A stretch of 64,000 nucleotides of DNA. Origin: Candidatus Thorarchaeota archaeon (GTDB lineage Archaea; Asgardarchaeota; Thorarchaeia; Thorarchaeales; Thorarchaeaceae). The stretch spans positions 39,596-103,595 of the forward strand of contig SDNP01000004.1 of NCBI GenBank assembly GCA_004524445.1, written 5' to 3'. The notes below the pieces were generated by a model that was not told the origin of the DNA, searched no databases, and was given only the letters and a program-made list of their open reading frames with translations. The translations under genes and the position numbers were made by a program. Shown in pieces: positions 10,011-17,940 of the stretch (position 1 is the stretch's first letter; each line of letters starts with the position of its first letter).

Positions 10011-11792
10011 CTACTGCTGACCTCCTTCTTTCAAGAGTTCTTCCATAAGACTCACCGCTTTCTCGATTGTAAGAATATCCGGCGGAACTTCAAACTTTTG
10101 GCTTAATCGTATGAATAGCTGTGTCATTGCAGGGGGGGTAAGATGAGTGGTCGCTAATTGATCCGTTTGAATGAATACTTCTTCGGGAGTGCCATCTAGC
10201 AATATTTTGCCATCATGCATTATTACACATCGCTCTGCATATTCTGCAGCTAATGACATATCGTGGGTTATCACAATTATTGTTTTGCCTTCTTTGTGTA
10301 ATTCCCTCATGAGGTCCATAATCTCTCTGCGACGGCGAGGATCCTGTCCAGTTGTGGGCTCGTCAACGATTATTACGTCTGGATCTAGCGCTAGAATGGA
10401 TGTGATTACAACTCTCTGTCGGTCACCTTTGCTCAATGAATAGGGGCGCTCTTCCAACAAGTCTTCTATGTCCATTCTACGAGCAACTTCTTGCACTCGT
10501 TTCTTTCGCTCATCCTTCTTCATTCCGATATTTTTCAACCCAAACTCAAGCTCATCGGAAACCTTACTTGAAAAGAGCTGCTGGTCAGGGTTTTGGAAAA
10601 CATAACCAACATCAGTGACCAACTTGTAAGTCGGAATCTCCTGAGAGTCGGTTCCACGTATATATACCACCCCTTCTCCGGGTTCAAGAAGTCCGTTGAA
10701 GTGCTTGACAAGAGTTGTTTTGCCAGATCCATTCTGCCCCAATATTGCGGTAAACTCGTTTTCATGTATCTCCAAGTTCACTCCCTTTAGGGCATGTGTT
10801 CCAGTTTCATACCAGAATTGCACATCTTCGACACGAATCAATGCTTCTCCCTGTCTGGGGACAGATTCTCTATCTTTTACCTCATCCACCGGAGCTCCAC
10901 CTGACCGCTCTGGCACACCTGCCTTGGATAAGACATTGGAGAAGTATTCAACTCCTTCCTCCAAAGTCATGGGAATTTGTCCAAATTCATCGCCAATTAG
11001 CCCTTTGTCTCTTAACTGATATGCAAGTAACGACATCTGAGGTGGCCAAAGGCCGATGTCTCGAAGCATCTCAGCCTTTCCACCGAGGATTTCTCTTGGT
11101 GGACCCATGGCTACAATTTCACCTTCATTGAGAACCATAACACGATCTGCTATGTCGATTAAGGCTTCGAGCTCGTGCTCCACAAGGACGAATGTCTTGT
11201 TTTCCTCATCTGCAATCTTATGAATGAGGTCAAATACCTGTTCGGTTCCATAAGGATCCAAGTTCGAAGTTGGTTCGTCCAAAACATATATGTCAGGACT
11301 CATAGATAAGATAGAGGCGAGAGCTAATGCTTGCTGCTGACCCCCTGACAGAGCGAAAGGGGGGCGATCCCTGGCATGATTTAGCCCGACGAAGTCGAGG
11401 GCATAATCGATACGTTCTTCGATTTCTTCTCTAGGCAGAGCGATATTTTCGGGACCAAAGGCAACCTCTTCCGCAACTGAACCAGAAATCAACTGACTGG
11501 CGGGGTCTTGAAAGAGAAGCCCAACATGTCTCGATAACCTGCCCACATATGACTTCTGCGTGTCAATACCAGCGACGGTGATTTCACCCTCCAACTTCCC
11601 AGAATAGAAATGGGGTATAAGGCCGTTCAGCAGGTTACAGAAAGTAGTCTTTCCCGCCCCATTAGGGCCTGTGAGTAGTAGAATCTCACCCTTATCTAGA
11701 TCTATAGAGATGTTCTTCAACACCTGTTCCGATGTCCCAGCATATCTCCAATTAACCTTCTTAACGGATACCTGTGGCTCTCCTTGACTCAT
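10011..11792 (-). CDS. ECF transporter energy-coupling ATPase with two fused ABC domains
   Basis: Two Walker A motifs (GPNGAGKTT, GQNGSGKTT), two signature regions (LSGGQQQ, LSKGDRQR), two Walker B motifs (YVLDEPTS, IIVDEPTT). Confidence 0.95.
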   Translation of the reverse strand: MSQGEPQVSVKKVNWRYAGTSEQVLKNISIDLDKGEILLLTGPNGAGKTTFCNLLNGLIPHFYSGKLEGEITVAGIDTQKSYVGRLSRHVGLLFQDPASQLISGSVAEEVAFGPENIALPREEIEERIDYALDFVGLNHARDRPPFALSGGQQQALALASILSMSPDIYVLDEPTSNLDPYGTEQVFDLIHKIADEENKTFVLVEHELEALIDIADRVMVLNEGEIVAMGPPREILGGKAEMLRDIGLWPPQMSLLAYQLRDKGLIGDEFGQIPMTLEEGVEYFSNVLSKAGVPERSGGAPVDEVKDRESVPRQGEALIRVEDVQFWYETGTHALKGVNLEIHENEFTAILGQNGSGKTTLVKHFNGLLEPGEGVVYIRGTDSQEIPTYKLVTDVGYVFQNPDQQLFSSKVSDELEFGLKNIGMKKDERKKRVQEVARRMDIEDLLEERPYSLSKGDRQRVVITSILALDPDVIIVDEPTTGQDPRRRREIMDLMRELHKEGKTIIVITHDMSLAAEYAERCVIMHDGKILLDGTPEEVFIQTDQLATTHLTPPAMTQLFIRLSQKFEVPPDILTIEKAVSLMEELLKEGGQQ

Positions 11793-11887
11793 GAATTAAG
11801 CAACTCGTGTACAATTATTATAGAAACAATAGTAGCACCCCTATTTGAATCAGATGATTAGGCAATAGGATAGCAAAAAGAAAAGGG

Positions 11888-11906
11888 GAAAGGCCGGGGG
11901 CCTTTC
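11888..11906 (-). terminator. hairpin plus T-rich tract 3' of the ECF operon
   Basis: GAAAGGCC-GGG-GGCCTTTC perfect 8-bp inverted repeat; minus strand continues CCCCTTTTCTTTTTG; 4 nt past the stop of 11911-12165. Confidence 0.55.
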
Positions 11907-11910
11907 TAGA

Positions 11911-12165
11911 CTAGAACCATTCCTGCTTTCTACCATACCATAGGCAGACAATCAGGATGATTATCACAACAACGGATAGAATGCCCTGTACTACCAGACT
12001 TGCAATGGTACCTGAACCAAAGATGGCTTCTACGATGGGGAGAAGAATCCGCGTACCTAGTGCTTCAAACCCACCGCTAACGAAGAAGGTCACCAAAACG
12101 AAGAGAGCAAAAAGCACGACCAGACATACTAACCAGTACATCGTTTTCTTGTTATCCTCTACCAT
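11911..12165 (-). CDS. small two-TM membrane protein in the ECF operon
   Basis: 84 aa with two hydrophobic segments (YWLVCLVVLFALFVLVTFFV; IASLVVQGILSVVVIIILIVCLWYG); start overlaps the S-component stop. Confidence 0.65.
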   Translation of the reverse strand: MVEDNKKTMYWLVCLVVLFALFVLVTFFVSGGFEALGTRILLPIVEAIFGSGTIASLVVQGILSVVVIIILIVCLWYGRKQEWF

Positions 12166-12722
12166 GGTGCCTCACCTTCCGACCATCCAAAGATATCAGG
12201 CAACGCTGCAACTACTGCGCTGAATATGACTATCTGGAAAATTCCATACAGTGTGTAGTACCATCCGAAGACAATCGGGTATGTTGGATAGAATGGATAG
12301 AATCCCAAGAGTGAGTTGGCAAATATGAACAGGGGAGCCTCAATAAAGAATTGAAGCAGCCAAGTCAGTATCCAAAACACAATCCAACGCTTCTTTTCGT
12401 CTTCTATTTTTAGCACTACGTATTTCCATACAAATGCCCAGTAGATGCCTTTTACGGGTTGCAAGAGTAGGTCTACTTGCGGGAGACCCGAGGGAATTCC
12501 TCTAGCGATACCAACAATAATTCCGACTATTGGTCCTCCTGCCATTCCTGCAAGAATTGGCATTAGAGCACCTGGTCCAATGACCAAAGGCGGAACCATA
12601 GGAATCGCAATTCCCAAGGCTCTGAACGCAAACGCCGCAGCACCGAATGCTGCCGCTAAACCCATCTGGCGACTTGTGATGAAGGGCTTTCGTCCTCCTT
12701 CTGTTTCACCCAATACGTTCAC
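12159..12722 (-). CDS. ECF transporter substrate-binding (S) component-like membrane protein
   Basis: Multi-TM 187 aa with FRALGIAIPMVPPLVIGPGALMPILAGMAGGPIVGIIVGIARGIPSG, an S-component-like topology; operonic with T and A components. Confidence 0.75.
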   Translation of the reverse strand: MNVLGETEGGRKPFITSRQMGLAAAFGAAAFAFRALGIAIPMVPPLVIGPGALMPILAGMAGGPIVGIIVGIARGIPSGLPQVDLLLQPVKGIYWAFVWKYVVLKIEDEKKRWIVFWILTWLLQFFIEAPLFIFANSLLGFYPFYPTYPIVFGWYYTLYGIFQIVIFSAVVAALPDIFGWSEGEAPW

Positions 12723-12850
12723 CTCTCGATAGAATACAGTGTGCGTCCCCCGTTTTATTTATTGCGGAAACCCAATTAGAACTCGATTTGGTTAGATTTA
12801 CACGTGATTCATACTAGATTCTATTTCCAAATTGAAAAAGAAAAGAAAGG

Positions 12851-12870
12851 AGAGTACCCTGTGGTACTCT
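12851..12870 (-). terminator. hairpin plus T-rich tract 3' of enoyl-CoA hydratase operon
   Basis: AGAGTACC-CTGT-GGTACTCT perfect 8-bp stem; minus strand continues CCTTTCTTTTCTTTTTC; 8 nt past the stop at 12879. Confidence 0.6.
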
Positions 12871-12878
12871 GAGCTGGT

Positions 12879-13691
12879 TTACTTACCCGTGAACTTGCCT
12901 CGTCTCTTCTCGAAGACTGCAGAGATGCCTTCAGCCAAGTCTTCTGTTTCAAAGCATGCCACTGCGGCTTCAACTTCGAATTCAAGATTATCGTCATAAT
13001 CTTCTTCAAAAGCCATATGTGTTGCTTTCTTAGCCCAGTTCAATGCAATTGGCGCATTGCCGCCGAGCTTGGCACCGTACCACATTGCTTGACTCAGAAG
13101 CTCTTCTTTGGGCACAACTTTGCTGACAAGACCCATTTCCAGTGCCTCTTCTCCGGATACCTGGCCACCGGTAAGGATCAGCTCCATTGCTTTACCGAGA
13201 CCGATAATGCGGGGTAATCTGACACAGCCACCCCACGCGGGAATCAAACCGAGACTAACCTCGGGAGTGCCAATTTTTGCTTCTTCATCACAAACACGGA
13301 TATCACATGCGAGTGCGATCTCGGTACCTCCCCCAAGACAGAGGCCATGAATCGCCGCAATGACAGGTTTGCTGAGTTTCGCAATTGTGTCAATAGCTTT
13401 TTGTCCTTGTCCAACCAGGTCCTTGACTTCTTCACTTTTGCCAAGAAGTCCTTGAGCCATCTTTAGGTCAGCACCAGTACAAAAGACTTTATCATGTGCT
13501 GATGCTAAGACGACGGAGCGAACATCATCATCCTTCTCTGCTTCTTCAAGAGCAGCGACCAAATCCTGTATAAACTGGTCATTAATGCTGTTCAGCGAGT
13601 CAACACGGTTGAACTTGATTAAGGCAACGTTCTTCACAGGTGAGAGAAACGAACCTTCCTTTGAGTATAGCATTGTTTCGAATTCGGGCAT
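12879..13691 (-). CDS. enoyl-CoA hydratase/isomerase family protein
   Basis: Crotonase motifs NRVDSLNSIND, VFCTGADLKMAQ, HGLCLGGGTEIALACDIRV, GTPEVSLGLIPAWGGCVRLPRIIG. Start placed at MPEFETMLY rather than the longer ORF (13799). Confidence 0.92.
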   Translation of the reverse strand: MPEFETMLYSKEGSFLSPVKNVALIKFNRVDSLNSINDQFIQDLVAALEEAEKDDDVRSVVLASAHDKVFCTGADLKMAQGLLGKSEEVKDLVGQGQKAIDTIAKLSKPVIAAIHGLCLGGGTEIALACDIRVCDEEAKIGTPEVSLGLIPAWGGCVRLPRIIGLGKAMELILTGGQVSGEEALEMGLVSKVVPKEELLSQAMWYGAKLGGNAPIALNWAKKATHMAFEEDYDDNLEFEVEAAVACFETEDLAEGISAVFEKRRGKFTGK

Positions 13692-13788
13692 TTTTACCAC
13701 CTTAGCGCTACTATACTGCTCTGATGAATGTACCGCCTTATAAACCTCCTTCATTGAGGAGTCAACACAGTTTAAAAAAGAAAGGAAT

Positions 13789-13808
13789 GGCAAGGACATT
13801 GCCTTGCC
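13789..13808 (-). terminator. hairpin plus T-rich tract 3' of 3-hydroxyacyl-CoA dehydrogenase
   Basis: GGCAAGG-ACATTG-CCTTGCC 7-bp stem; minus strand continues ATTCCTTTCTTTTTTAAAC; 9 nt past stop at 13818. Confidence 0.55.
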
Positions 13809-13817
13809 AGAAGTAGA

Positions 13818-14948
13818 CTACTTCAGCATCTCTGGCACTGAATAACACTCGCCGTGTTTCTCCTCCAGTTTCTCTATCTCTTCTTTGACCTTGTCATGGC
13901 CAATATCTTCGGCCATCTCGAATGGTCCTTTGGGAAAACTCGCACCCAGTTTCATGGCTTTGTCAATGGCATCCTTCTTAGCAATTTCCTCGTCAACGAG
14001 TATCATGGCTTCGCGGATTACAGGGACCTGAATACGAGTGACAAGCCAATCAGGGTCTGCACCTTTGGGTTCTTCAGGTTCCTCCGGCTCACCACCATAT
14101 TTGTAAAAGCCTTCTTTTGCTTTGGTACCAATCTTTCCATCTTCAACAAGCTGCTTCAGAGTTTCAGGTGGCTTGAAACAGTCGCCGAGTTCTTGATAGA
14201 GAGTACTCATAGCGTGATATGCGATATCAAGACCAACAAAATCTCCTAATGCAAAAGGTCCTGCCGGAAATTTCGCCTTGCTTGTCATAGCTGAGTCGAT
14301 TTCCTCTTTCGTGGCGATACCATCCTCATAAAGGAGGATTGCCTCTCTGAGAACGGGCATGAGAATTCTATTTACGATAAAACCAGGGCTGTCTCTGGCT
14401 TTGACTGGTTCCTTTCCCTGTTTCTCGCCCACCTTGATGGCAGTTTCAATAGTTTCATCGCTGGTCTTTTCGCCAATGACAATCTCAATGAGCTTCATTG
14501 CCGCCACCGGACTGAAATAGTGCATACCAATGAACTTCTCAGGCCGATCCGTAGCAGTTGCCAGCTCATCAATACTTAGAGAAGATGTGTTTGTTGCCAG
14601 GATTGCATGGGGTGGAGCATGCTTGTCAGCCTTCGAAAACACTTCTTTCTTCACTTTCATGTTCTCAAAGATCGCTTCTATTATCAAGTCGGCATCTCCC
14701 ACCGCATCTTCAAGATTTGTTGTTGACTTCAAACGGCCCATTAGGCTTTGTGCTTCAGATAGGCTTAGCTTACCCTTATCGACACCAGTCATTACATCTG
14801 AACGGATGCGTTCCATACCATCCTCAAGCGCATCCTGGTTCACATCCACCATCGTGACATCAAAACCATGCCATGCTGAGATGTATGCAATACCTGAACC
14901 CATTAAGCCAGCCCCAACAACTGCGATCTTGTTAACGTCCATGGACAT
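13818..14948 (-). CDS. 3-hydroxyacyl-CoA dehydrogenase with duplicated C-terminal domain
   Basis: VGAGLMGSGIAYISAWHGFDVTMVDVN Rossmann motif, ATNTSSLSIDELA, GMHYFSPVAAMKLIEIV, and two C-terminal 3HCDH helical modules (SPGFIVNRILMPVLREAI... and VTRIQVPVIREAMILV...). Confidence 0.94.
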   Translation of the reverse strand: MSMDVNKIAVVGAGLMGSGIAYISAWHGFDVTMVDVNQDALEDGMERIRSDVMTGVDKGKLSLSEAQSLMGRLKSTTNLEDAVGDADLIIEAIFENMKVKKEVFSKADKHAPPHAILATNTSSLSIDELATATDRPEKFIGMHYFSPVAAMKLIEIVIGEKTSDETIETAIKVGEKQGKEPVKARDSPGFIVNRILMPVLREAILLYEDGIATKEEIDSAMTSKAKFPAGPFALGDFVGLDIAYHAMSTLYQELGDCFKPPETLKQLVEDGKIGTKAKEGFYKYGGEPEEPEEPKGADPDWLVTRIQVPVIREAMILVDEEIAKKDAIDKAMKLGASFPKGPFEMAEDIGHDKVKEEIEKLEEKHGECYSVPEMLK

Positions 14949-14953
14949 TCCTC

Positions 14954-15313
14954 CTATAGAGCACTCGTCATGGCAACCAAGATGAGATTGGCAAGAGGAT
15001 CGCTCTCATGAGCATTCCCAATGACCTTGAGAGATCCGTCTTTCATCGTCTGCTTGAACGGAACATCACCTGTAAATATGCCCAGTAGGGTTTCAGCATC
15101 GGACTCATAGATTACGTCTGGGCTTGGATATAGCCCATCTCGGAGAGTCATGCTATCCTTAGTAATAACCACGTATTGGTCGCCCTCCTCCGTTCGCACC
15201 TGAAGGATTTTACCGTCGTATGGTCCAACCCATTCAGCAAGTCGCTTCTGTAGGTCCTCTTTCTCCCTGATTTGAGCCATCAGGAACTTGAAAAATTCTT
15301 GTAGCTGTGACAT
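14954..15313 (-). CDS. SCP2 sterol-binding domain protein
   Basis: MSQLQEFFKFL...DQYVVITKDSMTLRDGLYPSPDVIYESDAETLLGIFTGDVPFKQTMKDGSLKVIGN: SCP2-type fold pattern; in beta-oxidation operon. Confidence 0.8.
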   Translation of the reverse strand: MSQLQEFFKFLMAQIREKEDLQKRLAEWVGPYDGKILQVRTEEGDQYVVITKDSMTLRDGLYPSPDVIYESDAETLLGIFTGDVPFKQTMKDGSLKVIGNAHESDPLANLILVAMTSAL

Positions 15314-15317
15314 CTCT

Positions 15318-15590
15318 CTATTCCTCCTTCTCCATCCATAAATCAATGGCTTCCTGCATCACTTCTTCAATGGTGACAGACCACATATTCCCCTTTCTCT
15401 TCTTGATCTCGTCAAGAAAAGCCTTGTATTTGGGATAGTGCATTAGCACCACAATACGACCCTTTCGGTCATTTATGAATGCCTGATGGATCATTTTCTT
15501 GGTGGTCCAATACTCATGTTCGATGTCTCCTTCTTCCAGGGTTGGATAAAAGGGCCATTCACCTGTTGGATGATCACGATATTTTGCCAT
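15318..15590 (-). CDS. small hypothetical protein in lipid-metabolism operon
   Basis: 90-aa ORF, tightly packed between neighbours on the same strand; no family recognised. Confidence 0.65.
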   Translation of the reverse strand: MAKYRDHPTGEWPFYPTLEEGDIEHEYWTTKKMIHQAFINDRKGRIVVLMHYPKYKAFLDEIKKRKGNMWSVTIEEVMQEAIDLWMEKEE

Positions 15591-15848
15591 TTAGGATCTC
15601 CTCCATTTCTTCACTTCATCACCTGTAGCTTCTTTAAAGCCAGGCCGGAAGGGCCATTGAACAACATAACGCATTCCCTTGACACCATCGACCTCTCCGG
15701 AGGACCATCTACCAGTGTACACTCGAGCTCCTGTATTATTACAGAATTGCTCCATAACAACTTCGATGAATCCTTCGGGAGTAAGATTAGCCTCTTCGGA
15801 CAGCTCTTTCATATTCTCCATGGTTTCTTTATCAAAACTAACTTCCAT
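15591..15848 (-). CDS. small hypothetical protein in lipid-metabolism operon
   Basis: 85-aa ORF directly adjacent to 15318-15590 with no gap; N-terminal helical segment then Trp/Arg-rich region. Confidence 0.65.
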   Translation of the reverse strand: MEVSFDKETMENMKELSEEANLTPEGFIEVVMEQFCNNTGARVYTGRWSSGEVDGVKGMRYVVQWPFRPGFKEATGDEVKKWRRS

Positions 15849-15853
15849 CCTTC

Positions 15854-16621
15854 TTATTCCTCCTTATCCTTGAATGCAAGACGGGTATAGGGCAGACCCC
15901 ATCGCTCCTGATACATGAGGCCTTCCAACGGAGGCCTGCTTGGACCAAGTGCTCTTTCTGAAACTCTCTGACCTATGCAGAAGGCAGTAAGAGGTGTCCA
16001 AATTGGTGGGATTCCTAGTCTATCGCGAATTAGTTCTGCATGTCGCGGGTCTGAACAGACCAATGCCTCGTATCCGCATCCGTAGCCCAGCTCCGTGGCT
16101 GTCAGCCACATATTTTGAACAGCCATGCCACATACAACTGAGCCAAAAAGCTCATTCGGATATAGGTAGCCCGCGTCGTGCCAGCTCTCACTGGCGCATA
16201 TAACGATACAAGTATCACTCTTCTCTGGATAGCGGAATAGCTCTCCATCTCTGAGCCTTGCATATACTGCTGCACGATACGGATCGCTGATGAACCAATT
16301 GCGTCCACTGGTCAGTTCAAAGGGGGCTCCACCAAATGCGGTCTGAGCCATTTCCTGAGCAATGTCAGCAAGGAAAGTTTTCATTTCTTCATCATCGCGT
16401 ATAACGACGAATCGCATCATGAGCATATTTTCTGGACTCGGGGCGTGTCGAGCAGCTTCCAAAATCATTTCAATATGTTCATCTGGAATGGGTTCTCCGG
16501 TAAATTCCCGGATTGAACGCCGTTGCCGTATGAGCTTCAGAGACTGCAGGTCTTGAACAGTACCTGCTGCTCCTTTGGCTTCTCCGGCTGATTCCGATTT
16601 AGCATCTGTTGCCATAATCAT
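15854..16621 (-). CDS. nitroreductase-family protein
   Basis: LKLIRQRRSIREFTGEPIPDEHIEMILEAARHAPSPENMLMMRFVVIRD FMN-binding nitroreductase N-terminus; AVQNMWLTATELGYGCGYE C-terminal motif. Confidence 0.92.
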   Translation of the reverse strand: MIMATDAKSESAGEAKGAAGTVQDLQSLKLIRQRRSIREFTGEPIPDEHIEMILEAARHAPSPENMLMMRFVVIRDDEEMKTFLADIAQEMAQTAFGGAPFELTSGRNWFISDPYRAAVYARLRDGELFRYPEKSDTCIVICASESWHDAGYLYPNELFGSVVCGMAVQNMWLTATELGYGCGYEALVCSDPRHAELIRDRLGIPPIWTPLTAFCIGQRVSERALGPSRPPLEGLMYQERWGLPYTRLAFKDKEE

Positions 16622-16864
16622 ACCTCATTCGTTTGAATAGTATACCTGTGGTGACGAGCTCTTACATTTATTCCTTCCGAGAAGAGATTTTCAGGACTAA
16701 AATATCCCATTATATGTAGAAACACAGAAAGGATGTGTTGCGGGGGTTTTACGCTCATATTCACCCAGTATTAGCTGAAGCACACAATATGAAATATTCA
16801 GGTATGTGTTTCAATAGTTGGAGCACACAAATCCTCCCGGTGACTAGTGCGTTCCTAGACTGAA

Positions 16865-16883
16865 GAGGAGCCTGATGCTCCTC
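16865..16883 (-). terminator. hairpin 3' of 16891-17940
   Basis: GAGGAGC-CTGAT-GCTCCTC perfect 7-bp stem 7 nt past the stop; no following T tract on the minus strand, so weaker. Confidence 0.35.
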
Positions 16884-16890
16884 CTCACAT

Positions 16891-17940
16891 CTATTTCTCG
16901 TTGGTTATACCCAGCACACCAAAATCCAGAGACTCTCTTAGGATTTTCACTACCACTGGGACCTTCTCAATGTTCTCGGTAGTAACAGTTCCAATTAGTG
17001 AATCTACAATTTGTCCAGTAGTATAGGTGTCGTAACCCGTCATCATTATGGGAACCTCCTTCTCTCTCGCCTGAGCCAGCGTTCGAATATTGGGACCCAT
17101 ACCACCTGTCAGAATGAGGAGATTTGTGTCAGTTTCCATAGCCGCCATACAGATATCTGCTCTATCTCCACTGGTGATTACTGCCTTGTTCTTTGCCCTT
17201 CTGAACCATTTTAGTGCATTCTCGGGTGCCATACTGCCCACCATGAAACGATCTACAAGGATATCTTCCTTGTCTTCACCAACAACCATTTGTCCGTCTA
17301 GTGCCTTCAGAATCTCTTGAACACTAGGAGCAAAGAGCTCACGATTCCTATAGATTGAACCTAAAAAGTCCATGTCACTGGATTTAATGAATTCTCTTAT
17401 GCTTCCAGAAACAATCGTCTTTAGCATAGGGGGAACCATATTGAGGGCTATTGTCAAATCCTTGACATTGTGTCTGAGAAAGAGATCCTTTTGGAGCAAT
17501 ACGTCATCAATGGCTGTGACATCCTGAAAATTCACAAGGCAGATAGCCTTTGCACCAAGCTCTTCAGCAATCTGAGGGGTAGAGAGATTCACATGGAGAA
17601 GATGCCACGGAGCTTCTGTACCTTCGATCAATACTATATCTTTCCCATCGGACACGTTACTATACGCGTCCAAGATTCTACTCCGTAATTGTTTATATCC
17701 AATTCTCAATAATTCATCATAGCTTGATTTCATTCTCTCGATGGGACAAATATTGCTCAGATTGGCACGAAGGTTTAGAACCTGTTTCATCAAAGAGGCA
17801 TCCGGGTCATTCGGAGCGCCTACTGGCTTGAAATATCCAACCTTCAAGCCCTGCTGCTTGGCGTATTCTGAGAGAGCTAGAGCCACCAATGTCTTCCCGG
17901 TTAGGGTCTGACCGCTTATCACGTAATTTTCCGGCATCAT
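16891..17940 (-). CDS. BioD-like AAA ATPase + DRTGG domain protein (phosphotransacetylase N-terminal-like)
   Basis: NYVISGQTLTGKTLVALALSEYAKQQGLKVGYFKPVG P-loop/BioD-like start; C-terminal DRTGG-like region (VGSMAPENALKWFRRAKNKAVITSGDRADICMAAMETDTNLLILTGGMGP); overlaps acd-like gene. Confidence 0.8.
   Translation of the reverse strand: MMPENYVISGQTLTGKTLVALALSEYAKQQGLKVGYFKPVGAPNDPDASLMKQVLNLRANLSNICPIERMKSSYDELLRIGYKQLRSRILDAYSNVSDGKDIVLIEGTEAPWHLLHVNLSTPQIAEELGAKAICLVNFQDVTAIDDVLLQKDLFLRHNVKDLTIALNMVPPMLKTIVSGSIREFIKSSDMDFLGSIYRNRELFAPSVQEILKALDGQMVVGEDKEDILVDRFMVGSMAPENALKWFRRAKNKAVITSGDRADICMAAMETDTNLLILTGGMGPNIRTLAQAREKEVPIMMTGYDTYTTGQIVDSLIGTVTTENIEKVPVVVKILRESLDFGVLGITNEK

Noticed and set aside
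9511-12732. Plus-strand ORFs across 9.5-12.7 kb (e.g. 10171-10443, 10696-11019, 12445-12732)
   Set aside because: They lie antisense to well-supported ECF transporter genes and show no recognisable domain; taken as shadow ORFs.
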